Positions 1-8,078 of a DNA stretch of 64,000 bases are shown one piece after another. This DNA is from Paenibacillus sp. DCT19 (GTDB taxonomy: Bacteria; Bacillota; Bacilli; Paenibacillales; Paenibacillaceae): contig NZ_CP029639.1 in the NCBI RefSeq assembly GCF_003268635.1, positions 414,501 through 478,500 on the forward strand. Reading direction: 5' to 3'. The notes below the pieces were generated by a model. It made no database searches. It saw only the letters and a list, made by a program, of their open reading frames with translations, and was not told the origin of the DNA. Position 1 is the first letter of the stretch; each line of letters begins with the position of its first letter. Both the position numbers and the translations under genes were made by a program.

Positions 1-167
1 GCGACAATCTGGGACAACACCGGGATGCGGGTGTACCGAATCGTCCCTAGAATCGTGCCCAGTGCGAAACTAAACACAATGGATAACCCCGCAACTTGCA
101 GGGTAAGTAGAAATCCTTGTAATAGAAAACGAAGGTTGGGCCAGGCATAGGCCCCGCTGAAGTCCAT
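1..167 (-). CDS. glnP: Amino-acid ABC transporter permease, partial (GlnP-like)
   Basis: This is the N-terminal 55 or so codons of an inner-membrane permease; the rest lies beyond the window start. The ATG at 167 is preceded by AAGGAGG at a spacing of about 10 nt. The translation begins MDFSGAYAWPNLRFLLQGF and continues into a first membrane helix, as in the HisM/GlnP permease family. It is the last gene of a glnQ-glnH-glnM-glnP operon read leftward, 34 bp after glnM. With GlnM it should form the membrane channel of a polar amino-acid (probably glutamine) importer. The substrate is inferred from gene order. Confidence 0.85.
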   Translation of the reverse strand, partial: MDFSGAYAWPNLRFLLQGFLLTLQVAGLSIVFSFALGTILGTIRYTRIPVLSQIV

Positions 168-201
168 AATTCATCGACCTCCTTTTCGAGATAAGACCTG
201 A

Positions 202-924
202 TCACATGGTGACCTGACCTGTTGGCTTCGGCTTGTTCGATTTTCCCTTCGTGGGGGTTGATTCAGCGTCACTCTGTCCAAATCGCCGCTCCATATAGTG
301 AACGAGCAAGCTGAGGGGTAACGTTAGAGCCAGATAGAAGAGAGCGACAATGGTATACACGCTTAGAGGTTGGAAGGTATCTGAGTTGATGAGATCGGCA
401 AAATACATCAAATCCATACCTGCTACGACCGCAAGGATGGATGAATTTTTGACCAGATTAATGAATTGATTGCCAATGGACGGCAGTACAATTTTGATTG
501 CTTGTGGCAGAATGACCAGATTCATCGCCTGTACGTAAGATAAACCGGAAGAGCGCGCTGCTTCTAGCTGACCACGTGGTACGGACTGAATTCCCGCTCG
601 AATCGCCTCGGCGATAAATGCCGCAGTATAGATTGTTAGACCCAGCGTGCCGGAGATGAAACCATCGAGCGAGATGCCAATTGCAGGCAGTCCTAGATAG
701 AAAAAAAATACGACAAGCAGCAAAGGAATGTTGCGAATAAACTCCACAAAAGCTGTGCCAATCCAGTTTAATGGCTTGATCGGAGAGATGCGGAAAATAG
801 CAATAATCGCTCCAAGGATAAAGCTGCCGATCAACGCCATGATGCTTACTTGAATTGTGTTCCAGAATCCTTCCAGGAAACGATCCGAATGTCGGATCAG
901 AACGTTAAAGTCCAAATTGCCCAT
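202..924 (-). CDS. glnM: Glutamine-type amino-acid ABC transporter permease
   Basis: A 240-aa integral membrane protein of the His/Glu/Gln/Arg/opine permease family. It has several hydrophobic helices and the cytoplasmic EAA loop around residues 120-150 (EAARSSGLSYVQAMNLVILPQA), which docks on the ATPase. The start has GGAGG about 10 nt upstream. It is third in the glnQHMP-like operon, after the binding protein and before a second permease. The C-terminal tail is charged and Lys/Pro-rich. A perfect 10-bp stem-loop separates it from the binding-protein gene, which may lower its expression relative to that gene. Confidence 0.9.
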   Translation of the reverse strand: MGNLDFNVLIRHSDRFLEGFWNTIQVSIMALIGSFILGAIIAIFRISPIKPLNWIGTAFVEFIRNIPLLLVVFFFYLGLPAIGISLDGFISGTLGLTIYTAAFIAEAIRAGIQSVPRGQLEAARSSGLSYVQAMNLVILPQAIKIVLPSIGNQFINLVKNSSILAVVAGMDLMYFADLINSDTFQPLSVYTIVALFYLALTLPLSLLVHYMERRFGQSDAESTPTKGKSNKPKPTGQVTM

Positions 925-953
925 TCAGGGAAAGCCTCCGTTCCTCAGATGTG

Positions 954-1007
954 AGCGGCGATGCTGATTCACCCTGACAGGGAGGATCACAACATACCAT
1001 CGCCGCT
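954..1007 (-). promoter_or_regulatory. Intra-operon stem-loop between glnH and glnM
   Basis: Positions 954-963 (AGCGGCGATG) and 998-1007 (CATCGCCGCT) form a perfect 10-bp inverted repeat, with a smaller CCCTG/CAGGG hairpin in the loop. No T-run follows on the minus strand, so it is not a classical terminator. Such hairpins after binding-protein genes commonly protect the upstream mRNA end; that role is inferred. Confidence 0.6.
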
Positions 1008-1027
1008 GAACCATCAGTTAATCGAAG

Positions 1028-1867
1028 TTACTCAGGCTTGGCGCCCAGCCATTTCTCATGCAAAGTGTCGTACTCTCCACTATCCTGCATGCTCTTGAGT
1101 AAGCTGTTTACTTCAGAAACAAAGGCAGAGTCGCCTTTGCGAATCGCCATACCATAAGGCTCGCTGGTGAAATTGCCACCGACCAGCTTATAGTTATTAT
1201 CTGTTTGCTGCATACCAATTAGGATGATGTTATCTGTCGTTAATGCCTCACCTTTTCCTGCTTTCAGCGCCTTAAAGGCATCCTGATAGTTATCGAATTC
1301 CAGCACTTCGGCATCTGGCGCCTTTTCACGAATGTTCTGAGCAGAAGTGGAGCCCTTCACGGCTAACACCTTTACCCCTCCAAGGCTCTCTAGTCCGGTG
1401 ATATCACTGTCGTTTTTCACAAGCAAAGATTGCCCTGCCTCGAAATAAACATCACTGAAATCAACCTGCTCCTTACGTTCATCCGTAATTGTCATTGTGG
1501 CAATAATGATGTCAATGTCGCCGTTTTGCAGCAACGGAATACGAGTTTTAGATGTTACTTCCTTCAGCTCGACCTTGGTTTCATCTCCAAGAATTTGTTT
1601 GGCGAGTGCCTTCGCGATATCGATATCGAAGCCCTCGACCTCGCCGCTTGCAGGGTCTTTGAGTCCAAACAGCTTGGTATCGTATTTCACGCCAGCAATG
1701 AGTTTGCCCCGTTCTTTAATCTGTTCAATGGTACCTTTGGCTTCCGAGGTGTTGTCACCAGATCCACCGGATCCAGATGATGAATCCCCACCGGTATTAC
1801 AACCAGAGATGACAAGCGCCAAAATCAATACGAGCATGAGTGCCGGCCACTTCAATATGTTCTTCAT
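1028..1867 (-). CDS. glnH: Amino-acid ABC transporter substrate-binding lipoprotein
   Basis: A 279-aa extracellular solute-binding protein (SBP_bac_3 family). The signal peptide ends in a lipobox (LVISGCNTGG), so the mature protein should be lipid-anchored at Cys23, followed by a Gly/Ser-rich linker. The family core begins near residue 50 (GKLIAGVKYDTKLFG) and carries the typical DIDIAKALAKQILG and VDFSDVYFEAGQSLLV segments. AAAAGGGG lies upstream of the ATG. The gene lies between the ATPase and permease genes, as in B. subtilis glnQHMP. Glutamine is the likely ligand by operon layout and GlnR/TnrA boxes, but glutamate or another polar amino acid cannot be excluded. Confidence 0.9.
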   Translation of the reverse strand: MKNILKWPALMLVLILALVISGCNTGGDSSSGSGGSGDNTSEAKGTIEQIKERGKLIAGVKYDTKLFGLKDPASGEVEGFDIDIAKALAKQILGDETKVELKEVTSKTRIPLLQNGDIDIIIATMTITDERKEQVDFSDVYFEAGQSLLVKNDSDITGLESLGGVKVLAVKGSTSAQNIREKAPDAEVLEFDNYQDAFKALKAGKGEALTTDNIILIGMQQTDNNYKLVGGNFTSEPYGMAIRKGDSAFVSEVNSLLKSMQDSGEYDTLHEKWLGAKPE

Positions 1868-1899
1868 TTGTTAAAGACCCCTTTTCCAATGGAATGATA

Positions 1900-2628
1900 T
1901 TAGTGGTGAATCAGACGACTCAGGAATTGTTGGGCACGTTCCTCTCTAGGGTTGTCAAAGAACGAGGCAGCAGAAGCTTCCTCCACAATGCGACCTTCAT
2001 CCATAAAAATAACGCGATCAGCCACTTCACGGGCGAAGCCCATCTCGTGGGTAACAACAACCATTGTCATCCCGTTGTGTGCGAGGGAACGCATGACATC
2101 AAGCACTTCCCCGATCATTTCGGGGTCCAATGCAGAGGTTGGTTCATCGAACAGCATGATTTTGGGCTCCATCGCCAGACCGCGAGCGATCGCTACACGC
2201 TGTTGTTGTCCACCAGACAACTGTGAGGGATAACTGTCTGCTTTCTCGGCAATACCTACTCGGGTCAGATATTTCATAGCCGTAGCAGCTGCCTGTTCCT
2301 TGGGTTGTTTGCGCACCTTCATCGGTGCCAGGGTGATGTTATCAATGACTTTTTTGTGGGGATAGAGATTGAAGTGTTGAAATACCATGCCTATGTCGCG
2401 GCGGAAGAGGTTAATGTCTATCTTTTTCTGATGTAAAGGAATCCCGCTAACGACGAGTTCACCTCCAGAAATGGTTTCTAGACGATTAATACAACGGAGC
2501 AAAGTGCTTTTGCCTGAGCCGGAAGGCCCGATAATGACGACAACCTCACCTTCTTCAATCCGAAGATGGATATCCTTAAGAACGTGGAAGTGACCGAAGT
2601 GCTTCTGAACCCCTTTGAATTCAATCAA
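1900..2628 (-). CDS. glnQ: Amino-acid ABC transporter ATP-binding protein
   Basis: Cytoplasmic ATPase of the polar amino-acid importer. Walker [13 protein letters not shown]-loop [12 protein letters not shown], signature [15 protein letters not shown], Walker [14 protein letters not shown] and switch His VVVTHEMG are all present. The frame is open upstream to 2685, but the first conserved residues are [12 protein letters not shown]. The TTG at 2628 has AAAGGATGGG at suitable spacing, so this start is preferred; a CTG lies one codon earlier. It is the first gene of glnQHMP, with two GlnR/TnrA boxes upstream, so induction during nitrogen limitation is likely. Confidence 0.9.
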   Translation of the reverse strand: MIEFKGVQKHFGHFHVLKDIHLRIEEGEVVVIIGPSGSGKSTLLRCINRLETISGGELVVSGIPLHQKKIDINLFRRDIGMVFQHFNLYPHKKVIDNITLAPMKVRKQPKEQAAATAMKYLTRVGIAEKADSYPSQLSGGQQQRVAIARGLAMEPKIMLFDEPTSALDPEMIGEVLDVMRSLAHNGMTMVVVTHEMGFAREVADRVIFMDEGRIVEEASAASFFDNPREERAQQFLSRLIHH

Positions 2629-2736
2629 CAGTGCATCCCATCCTTTCTGCAACGTTAGTTTGAAAAGGAAGATTAAGGAAAACATTGGAAGTGGTTATTT
2701 CATCATACATAGTCATCCTGTGTGTGGCAATTAATT

Positions 2737-2753
2737 TGTTATAAAATGTGACA
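2737..2753. promoter_or_regulatory. GlnR/TnrA-type operator, site 1
   Basis: TGTTATAAAATGTGACA fits the 17-bp nitrogen-control consensus TGTNAN7TNACA, including the central A/T run. It lies 109 bp upstream of the chosen glnQ start and is the proximal of two such sites. The AT-rich region up to 3036 otherwise shows no gene. Confidence 0.7.
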
Positions 2754-2820
2754 TAAGTAATGGGTTGAGTAGGGCTAACACCTATATTGTGTTATATCTT
2801 TGTTATGTTAAAAGATTTGC

Positions 2821-2837
2821 TGTGACGAATTCTGACA
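2821..2837. promoter_or_regulatory. GlnR/TnrA-type operator, site 2
   Basis: TGTGACGAATTCTGACA fits TGTNAN7TNACA, with a G at one internal A position. Its centre is 84 bp (about eight helical turns) from the first site, an arrangement compatible with cooperative binding or looping. Regulation of glnQHMP by GlnR or TnrA is inferred from these matches. Confidence 0.65.
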
Positions 2838-3036
2838 GAAAAATGATCCGATTTTCCTAGTGAATTTACAGACATTGGAATAGATGGTTGTAGTATGATG
2901 AAAGAGATATTCTGTTAGACCATCCAGAATCCGAACAAATAACATCAAGTTCCATTCTTAGTTGGCAAAAAAGATCAACCTTTGATCCCACTGCTACTGA
3001 TATGATGGAGCGAGAATATTCCGCATAAGCCTAATC

Positions 3037-3229
3037 TATATAAATTGAACGAAACATTTACACGAGAACGGAGAGGACAGAAATAACATGGAGAAGCAGA
3101 GCGTTCGCCTTTATCACCGGATTTTCTCTATGGAAAAGGGAATCAAAAAAATCTGGGGATAACAGCGATCGTAAGGTTATTCTGTCATCGGAGTGGCAAG
3201 TGTAAATATCCTTCTGTTCAATTTATATA
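3037..3229. repeat. Palindromic intergenic repeat, family 1, copy A
   Basis: A 193-bp element bounded by a perfect 14-bp inverted repeat (TATATAAATTGAAC at 3037-3050; its complement at 3216-3229). Further inside, ATTTACAC pairs with GTGTAAAT, GACAGAAATAAC with GTTATTCTGTC, and the CCGGATTTT area with AAATCTGGGG. The whole unit can therefore fold as one long imperfect hairpin. It ends just before the RBS of the GH28 gene. An open frame starting at a GTG inside it (3193) is not the real gene start. Confidence 0.85.
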
Positions 3230-3264
3230 ATCCAATAAGAAGCAGAAAGGATGATAACTACGCG

Positions 3265-4878
3265 ATGAATACATATAATTCCGCAATACGTGCTGGTGAG
3301 GAATTTACGTCTGATAAAGTATCATACGACGTTTCCTTACCTAACATTCCTGCTCAGGATTTTCTGATTACTGAATTTGGGGCTGTAGGAGATGGTGTAA
3401 CCGATAATACAGAGGTATTCCGGCTTGCGATCGCGGCTTGTTCGGAGGCGGGTGGGGGACGAATTGTTATTCCTGCTGGTGTCTGGCTCACGGGTCCGAT
3501 TATTTTGCGCAGTCGGATTGAACTGCATGTCCAGGCTGGAGCGCTAGTCACCTTCAGTCGAGACTTTGATCAATATCCTTTGATTGCATCGACCTTTGAA
3601 GGGTGGCAGGCTGTGCGCTGTCAATCTCCGATTGATGGAGATCAGTTAGAGGATATTGCCATTACGGGTGAAGGTGTATGGGACGGCAATGGTGAGGCAT
3701 GGCGACCTGTCAAACGTTCTAAACTGACGGCTTCGCAGTGGAAAGCATTAGTATCCTCCGGTGGTGTAATCGAACACACAAGCAATGAGGAAGAGATCTG
3801 GTGGCCATCCCAAGCCGCGCTTGAGGGAAATGCAGTTGCTAATCGTATGCATGTAGAACAAGTGCGTGACCTGTCAGCTTACGAGGGGATCAGGGATTTT
3901 CTTAGACCGAATATGGTGAGTTTGCGTAGATGTAAACGAGTATTGTTGGACGGACCAACTTTTCAGAATTCTCCAGCCTGGAACTTACACCCTTGGGCTT
4001 CAGAGCATGTGACGATTCGTAACGTCAGCGTTCGTAATCCGTGGTTTTCTCAGAATGGGGATGGACTTGACATCGAATCCTGCCGTTATGTTCTGGTAGA
4101 GAATAGTGTCTTCGACGTTGGAGATGATGCGATCTGTATGAAGTCAGGCAAGGATGCCGAAGGTCGCGAACTAGGCTTACCATCGGAGTACGTTACCATA
4201 CGAGGATGTACCGTGTACCACGGTCATGGCGGCTTCGTCATTGGTAGTGAAATGTCTGGTGGTGTGAGGCATGTACGTGTGTCGGATTGCACGTTTATTG
4301 GAACGGACATTGGGCTTCGTTTCAAGAGTGCACGTGGTCGCGGCGGTGTAGTGGAGGACATTGAGATTGAACGAATCTATATGAAAGACATTATTATGGA
4401 AGCGATCTCATTCTCATTTTTCTATGCGAATCAGGAAGGTTCGGCACGAGGAAGTGACATTGCACACGAAGTCACTGAAGAGACGCCGGTGTTCCGGGAT
4501 ATTCGAATTAAGGATGTAGTCTGCTCTGGGGCAGACACGGCGTTATTGGTGAGTGGTTTACCGGAAATGCCTCTGGATGGATTGGTGATTGAGGGATACC
4601 GTGTGTCTGCGCAGAAAGGTGTGCAATGTTCACATGCGAAACATGTGCGAATTGCCGATCTGCAGCTCACCGTAGCTGAAGGCTCGTTGATTGAACTTCA
4701 TCAGTGCAAAGGGGCGGAGCTTGAAGGCATCGAAGGAACAGGTGCGGATGGTCGACTTTTGCGGATTACAGGACATGATACGACAGGTATTGTGTGCCGG
4801 GGAGAAATAGCAGATACCGAGGGAAGACAGATTTCTATTGGGCCAAATGTTAGAAGTGGTGCATTGATTCGTCAATAA
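3265..4878 (+). CDS. Glycoside hydrolase family 28 (polygalacturonase-like)
   Basis: A 537-aa right-handed beta-helix hydrolase acting on galacturonide-type pectic polymers or oligomers. It starts with the usual pectate-lyase-superfamily segment (ITEFGAVGDGVTDNTEVFRLAI). GH28 active-site motifs follow in order: QNGDGLDIES, VGDDAICMKSG, GHGGFVIGSE and LRFKSARGRGG. No signal peptide is seen, so it probably works in the cytoplasm on imported oligosaccharides. The ATG at 3265 has AGAAAGG upstream; the frame extends further upstream only through the repeat. It converges on an AraC regulator at 5160-6011 that may control it. Exo-polygalacturonase and rhamnogalacturonidase are both possible. Confidence 0.85.
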   Translation: MNTYNSAIRAGEEFTSDKVSYDVSLPNIPAQDFLITEFGAVGDGVTDNTEVFRLAIAACSEAGGGRIVIPAGVWLTGPIILRSRIELHVQAGALVTFSRDFDQYPLIASTFEGWQAVRCQSPIDGDQLEDIAITGEGVWDGNGEAWRPVKRSKLTASQWKALVSSGGVIEHTSNEEEIWWPSQAALEGNAVANRMHVEQVRDLSAYEGIRDFLRPNMVSLRRCKRVLLDGPTFQNSPAWNLHPWASEHVTIRNVSVRNPWFSQNGDGLDIESCRYVLVENSVFDVGDDAICMKSGKDAEGRELGLPSEYVTIRGCTVYHGHGGFVIGSEMSGGVRHVRVSDCTFIGTDIGLRFKSARGRGGVVEDIEIERIYMKDIIMEAISFSFFYANQEGSARGSDIAHEVTEETPVFRDIRIKDVVCSGADTALLVSGLPEMPLDGLVIEGYRVSAQKGVQCSHAKHVRIADLQLTVAEGSLIELHQCKGAELEGIEGTGADGRLLRITGHDTTGIVCRGEIADTEGRQISIGPNVRSGALIRQ

Positions 4879-5037
4879 ATGGCCATTCAAATGGGATTCG
4901 ATGTAGCCGAAGTGGTGTAGCGATGATCTCCGATGAAGGACTGAATGGTACATTCCTGTATGGAAATGGAGAATGTAGTTAGATCAATAAGGCTACCCAC
5001 TCGGCTATCCTGGATGCCATACTAGCCTCACTATAGG

Positions 5038-5075
5038 TAGATCGCATGTTAATTATGCGGTCTATTTCTAATTTA
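5038..5075 (+). terminator. Terminator after the GH28 gene
   Basis: A stem TAGATCGCAT / ATGCGGTCTA with a short GTTAATT loop is followed by a T-rich run. It lies between the convergent GH28 and AraC genes; the remaining bases from 4879 to 5159 show nothing else recognisable. Confidence 0.6.
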
Positions 5076-5159
5076 TTTTGATGCGTTAGATGTGTACAGA
5101 GATGTCGTGCATGTTCGGGTACAGGTACAGGTATCCTACGCTAACATCACTAAGATCTC

Positions 5160-6011
5160 TTACCGATGCTCTTTGCGATAACGAAGAGGTGTGGTGCCTG
5201 TGACCTGTTTAAAGGTTTTGTTAAAATGAGCCGTATGCTCAAACCCCACCTTCTCCGCAATGAACTGCACACGCTCCTGGGTCGACAATAATCTACGCTG
5301 GGCTTCCCGAACACGGACAACGCGCAGATATTCACTAAATCGAAAACCAGTTAACCGGCTGAACATGCGACTCAGATAGGATGGGCTTATATAGAAACGA
5401 GCGGCTGCTTCCTCCAATGTAAGTGGTTCGTCATAATGAGTGTTCACGTAACGGGCAACTTCCGTAATTTTGTCATGCATGGGGTGGATTGGCTCCGGCA
5501 TCATTTGCCGTGTCATCTCTAAAGCACGATGAATGCTGATTAATAGCTGGGAGAGCAGGCTGCGTACAACAATTTCATAATAAGGACGACGATCTTTACA
5601 CTCGCGTAGCATTTGCTCCAACAAGCGTTGTATCTCAGGCTGTTCAGATTCGGGAACATGCAGTAATCGTGAACGTTCGAACGGAAGCAGACCACAAATG
5701 CCAAGCTCCATTCCCGTGGCGAACGAGGGAGAGAATCCGACGAGGATACGTTCAAAACTAGGAATGCTTCCTTTAGACGTAATGTGTACGTCGTGTGGAT
5801 TAATTAAGATCAGATCACCTTTGCTCGCGTTGAGCAGCTGACCGTTCATGGAATATACACGTTCTCCTTCAAGCAGATAGTATAGCTCGTAAAAAGGGTG
5901 AGCGTGGGGCTGTGGCATGGCGTTCCCGTCATGTCTTCTCATATGCTCTATGGTGAAGGAGTTATCTCCAATTCGATATTTCGGTCCGATTCGATCTTCG
6001 ATGACACTCAT
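5160..6011 (-). CDS. AraC-family regulator with cupin sensor domain
   Basis: A 283-aa one-component regulator. Residues about 25-100 form an AraC-type cupin ligand pocket (PHAHPFYELYYLLEGE, NPHDVHI). Residues about 185-283 hold the double helix-turn-helix DNA-binding domain (LTLEEAAARFYISPSYLSRMF, FIAEKVGFEHTAHFNKTFKQVTGTTPLRYR). AGGAG lies upstream of the ATG at 6011. It faces the GH28 gene, so control of pectin use is a reasonable inference. A strong cre site 67 bp upstream suggests carbon catabolite control. Confidence 0.85.
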   Translation of the reverse strand: MSVIEDRIGPKYRIGDNSFTIEHMRRHDGNAMPQPHAHPFYELYYLLEGERVYSMNGQLLNASKGDLILINPHDVHITSKGSIPSFERILVGFSPSFATGMELGICGLLPFERSRLLHVPESEQPEIQRLLEQMLRECKDRRPYYEIVVRSLLSQLLISIHRALEMTRQMMPEPIHPMHDKITEVARYVNTHYDEPLTLEEAAARFYISPSYLSRMFSRLTGFRFSEYLRVVRVREAQRRLLSTQERVQFIAEKVGFEHTAHFNKTFKQVTGTTPLRYRKEHR

Positions 6012-6077
6012 AACACGGCTCCTCTCTGCTTCGGTGGTTAACGATGATATTTATATCATAACGGAAAATCCAGTTTA

Positions 6078-6092
6078 TTGTAAACGCTATCA
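6078..6092. promoter_or_regulatory. cre box upstream of the AraC regulator
   Basis: TTGTAAACGCTATCA matches the CcpA consensus WTGNAANCGNWNNCW at every defined position. It lies in the promoter region of the leftward AraC gene. Confidence 0.6.
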
Positions 6093-6267
6093 ACCAAGAC
6101 AGCGGCATGTTGTGCAGATAGAGACATACGAGAAGGCAATCCAATTGGGCAGTTGTGATGCAGCCTAAAGGTGACAAAAAGCTAACGATGTTTTACAGTA
6201 GGGAGAGCGAGGCAAAACTCTAGATGAAGAGTACCTCCAATTAGATGTGGAAGGAAGGAAACAAGAT

Positions 6268-6726
6268 ATGACGACACATGAATTATCGCCTCTGGTTGCG
6301 GCACTGGACATGCAGCCTCACGTTGAAGGCGGTTGGTATAAGGAAGTATGGAAGGCTTCTTATCAGATCCCACAATCCGTATTGCCGGAAGCATACTCCG
6401 GACCTCGATTCTCAGCAAGCTCGACATACTTTTTGCTGCACAAGCATGAAATCTCAGAGTGGCACACGGTGTTATCTGATGAACTGTGGTTGTGGCATAG
6501 CGGTAGCCCGGTTGAGTTGAAGCTGGGTGGTAATGGAGAGAATCCAGAGAACGAAGAGGTTCTCGTGCTCGGTATGGATCTCGCTGCTGGACAATCACCA
6601 CAAGTGCTTGTTCCTGCCGGCGTATGGCAGACAGCACGCCCGCTTGGCGATGAACCTGTACTCGTGACATGCGTTGTAGCACCAGGTTTTCACTTTGATG
6701 ACTTCAAGCTGGTATCCAAAGGCTAA
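6268..6726 (+). CDS. DUF985 cupin-family protein
   Basis: A 152-aa soluble protein of the DUF985 (cupin_5) family. Recognisable segments are HVEGGWYKEVW near the N-terminus, SSTYFLLHKHEISEWH, DELWLWHSGSPVEL and VPAGVWQTARPL. Histidines in HKHEIS and WHSG sit where cupins bind metal or ligand. Some family members are described as epimerase-like, but no reaction can be assigned here. The ATG at 6268 follows AGGAAGGAAAC; an upstream in-frame start lacks an RBS. It is monocistronic and shares a bidirectional terminator with the facing aldo/keto reductase. Confidence 0.8.
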   Translation: MTTHELSPLVAALDMQPHVEGGWYKEVWKASYQIPQSVLPEAYSGPRFSASSTYFLLHKHEISEWHTVLSDELWLWHSGSPVELKLGGNGENPENEEVLVLGMDLAAGQSPQVLVPAGVWQTARPLGDEPVLVTCVVAPGFHFDDFKLVSKG

Positions 6727-6774
6727 GTCAAAAAGGTTAAGCTGAATAGGGTCATACATTGACCCAAAGATAAT

Positions 6775-6820
6775 AAATCCCGACTCCAATGCAGTCATGC
6801 ATAAGGTCGGGATTTTAATT
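6775..6820. terminator. Bidirectional terminator
   Basis: AAATCCCGAC (6775-6784) pairs with GTCGGGATTT (6806-6815) and T-rich sequence follows on both strands. It serves the convergent DUF985 and aldo/keto reductase genes. Confidence 0.8.
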
Positions 6821-6851
6821 TTAATATCATGTGTTACTGTATCATTTCGCT

Positions 6852-7679
6852 CTAGAAATTGAAGTTATCTGGATCAGAACCGAAGCGTTTATTCTCGTTC
6901 AGACTGTTGATCTGCTCGATATCTTCTGCTGTTAATTCAAAATCGTATACATCGGCATTCTCGCGAATACGCTCTGGTGTAACGGATTTGGGTATAGTAA
7001 CGATGCCGTTTTGCAAATCCCAACGTAGAATTACTTGTGCAGCTGTTTTGTTATATTTGGCTGCAATCGTTTGCAATAATGGGTGTTCTACCAAATGACC
7101 TTGTCCCAGTGGTGACCAAGCTTCGATCTGAATCTGATGTTTGGCGCAGTACTCTCTTAGTTCCGACTGGATCAGCAAGGGGTGCAGCTCGACTTGATTG
7201 ACCGCAGGTTTGATCTTAGCATCCGTCATCAGGTCTTCAAGGTGGTGGATCTGGAAGTTACTCACCCCAATGGCGCGGATGCGCCCTTCTTGATGTAGTT
7301 TCTCCAGTGCTCTCCATGTATCCTTGTACTTTCCTTTTACAGGCCAGTGGATAAGATAGAGATCGAGAACTTCGAGTTCAAGTCGTTCCATACTTGCTTC
7401 AAATGCGGCCAATGTGGATTCATATCCTTGATCGCCGTTCCATACTTTGGTCGTAATAAACAGATCTTCCCGGGCGATTCCGGATTCACGAATACCTTGG
7501 GCAACACCAGATTCATTGTTATAACCTTTGGCAGTATCGATGCTGCGGTATCCTGCCTGAATGGCCGTTTTCACCGTTTCAACAACTTCTTCTCCATCCT
7601 TCACCTTGAATACACCCAAACCTAACCAAGGCATTTTGACGCCGTTATACAGTGTAGTTGAATCTTGCAGATGTTTCAT
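6852..7679 (-). CDS. Aldo/keto reductase
   Basis: A 275-aa NADPH-dependent reductase of the AKR superfamily, close to the YvgN/2,5-diketogluconate reductase group. The TIM-barrel family signatures are intact: [14 protein letters not shown] (catalytic Asp and Tyr), TKVWNGD (Lys) and LYLIHWP (His), plus the C-terminal cofactor motif [16 protein letters not shown]. Length is normal for the family. It is expressed alone. Likely substrates are small aldehydes such as methylglyoxal, from family knowledge only. Confidence 0.88.
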   Translation of the reverse strand: MKHLQDSTTLYNGVKMPWLGLGVFKVKDGEEVVETVKTAIQAGYRSIDTAKGYNNESGVAQGIRESGIAREDLFITTKVWNGDQGYESTLAAFEASMERLELEVLDLYLIHWPVKGKYKDTWRALEKLHQEGRIRAIGVSNFQIHHLEDLMTDAKIKPAVNQVELHPLLIQSELREYCAKHQIQIEAWSPLGQGHLVEHPLLQTIAAKYNKTAAQVILRWDLQNGIVTIPKSVTPERIRENADVYDFELTAEDIEQINSLNENKRFGSDPDNFNF

Positions 7680-7928
7680 GATCCGAATTCCTCCCTTAAG
7701 ATAGATGGATTAACTAACTCGCTCTCTGTATGTATTACCCTATCAAGCAATAGAGTACCTCATAATTATAGTCTTGTATTTTGGTGCAGAACAAGATGTT
7801 AGCACATGTCGATCTACTTATACTCATCGTGAAAATTTACGCTTTTTGCCCGGTAGAGGTTTGGATTTGATGCGTTCGGGTGATAAGATGAAGTATACGA
7901 AACGGCGATGGTCTATTTCGATTAGAAG

Positions 7929-7994
7929 AACGTGTTCAAAAAGGACGGTTTTAAGTACCTTCGTAATCAAAAGTGGACTTTTGAACAACCTCTA
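7929..7994. repeat. Repeat family 2, short internally deleted copy
   Basis: About 66 bp made only of the two ends of family 2: GTGTTCAAAAAGGACGGTTTT at one side and, inverted, TAATCAAAAGTGGACTTTTGAACAACCTC at the other. The central 120 or more bases present in the copies at 14.9 and 38.9 kb are missing, as in a minimal hairpin element. It occupies the 400-bp gap between the aldo/keto reductase and DUF445 genes, which otherwise appears empty. Confidence 0.75.
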
Positions 7995-8078
7995 GAAGTG
8001 CGTACATAATGTAGATGCTATACACGACTAGCCCATAGCGGCTGGAACGGTGTGATTAATCATAAAGGAGCAAGGGTA

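Noticed and set aside
3193..3264. N-terminal 24-codon extension of the GH28 frame from a GTG
   Set aside because: It begins within the palindromic repeat and lacks an RBS; ATG 3265 has one.
7774..7995. 73-codon frame between the aldo/keto reductase and DUF445 genes
   Set aside because: No RBS and its 3' half is the short family 2 repeat.
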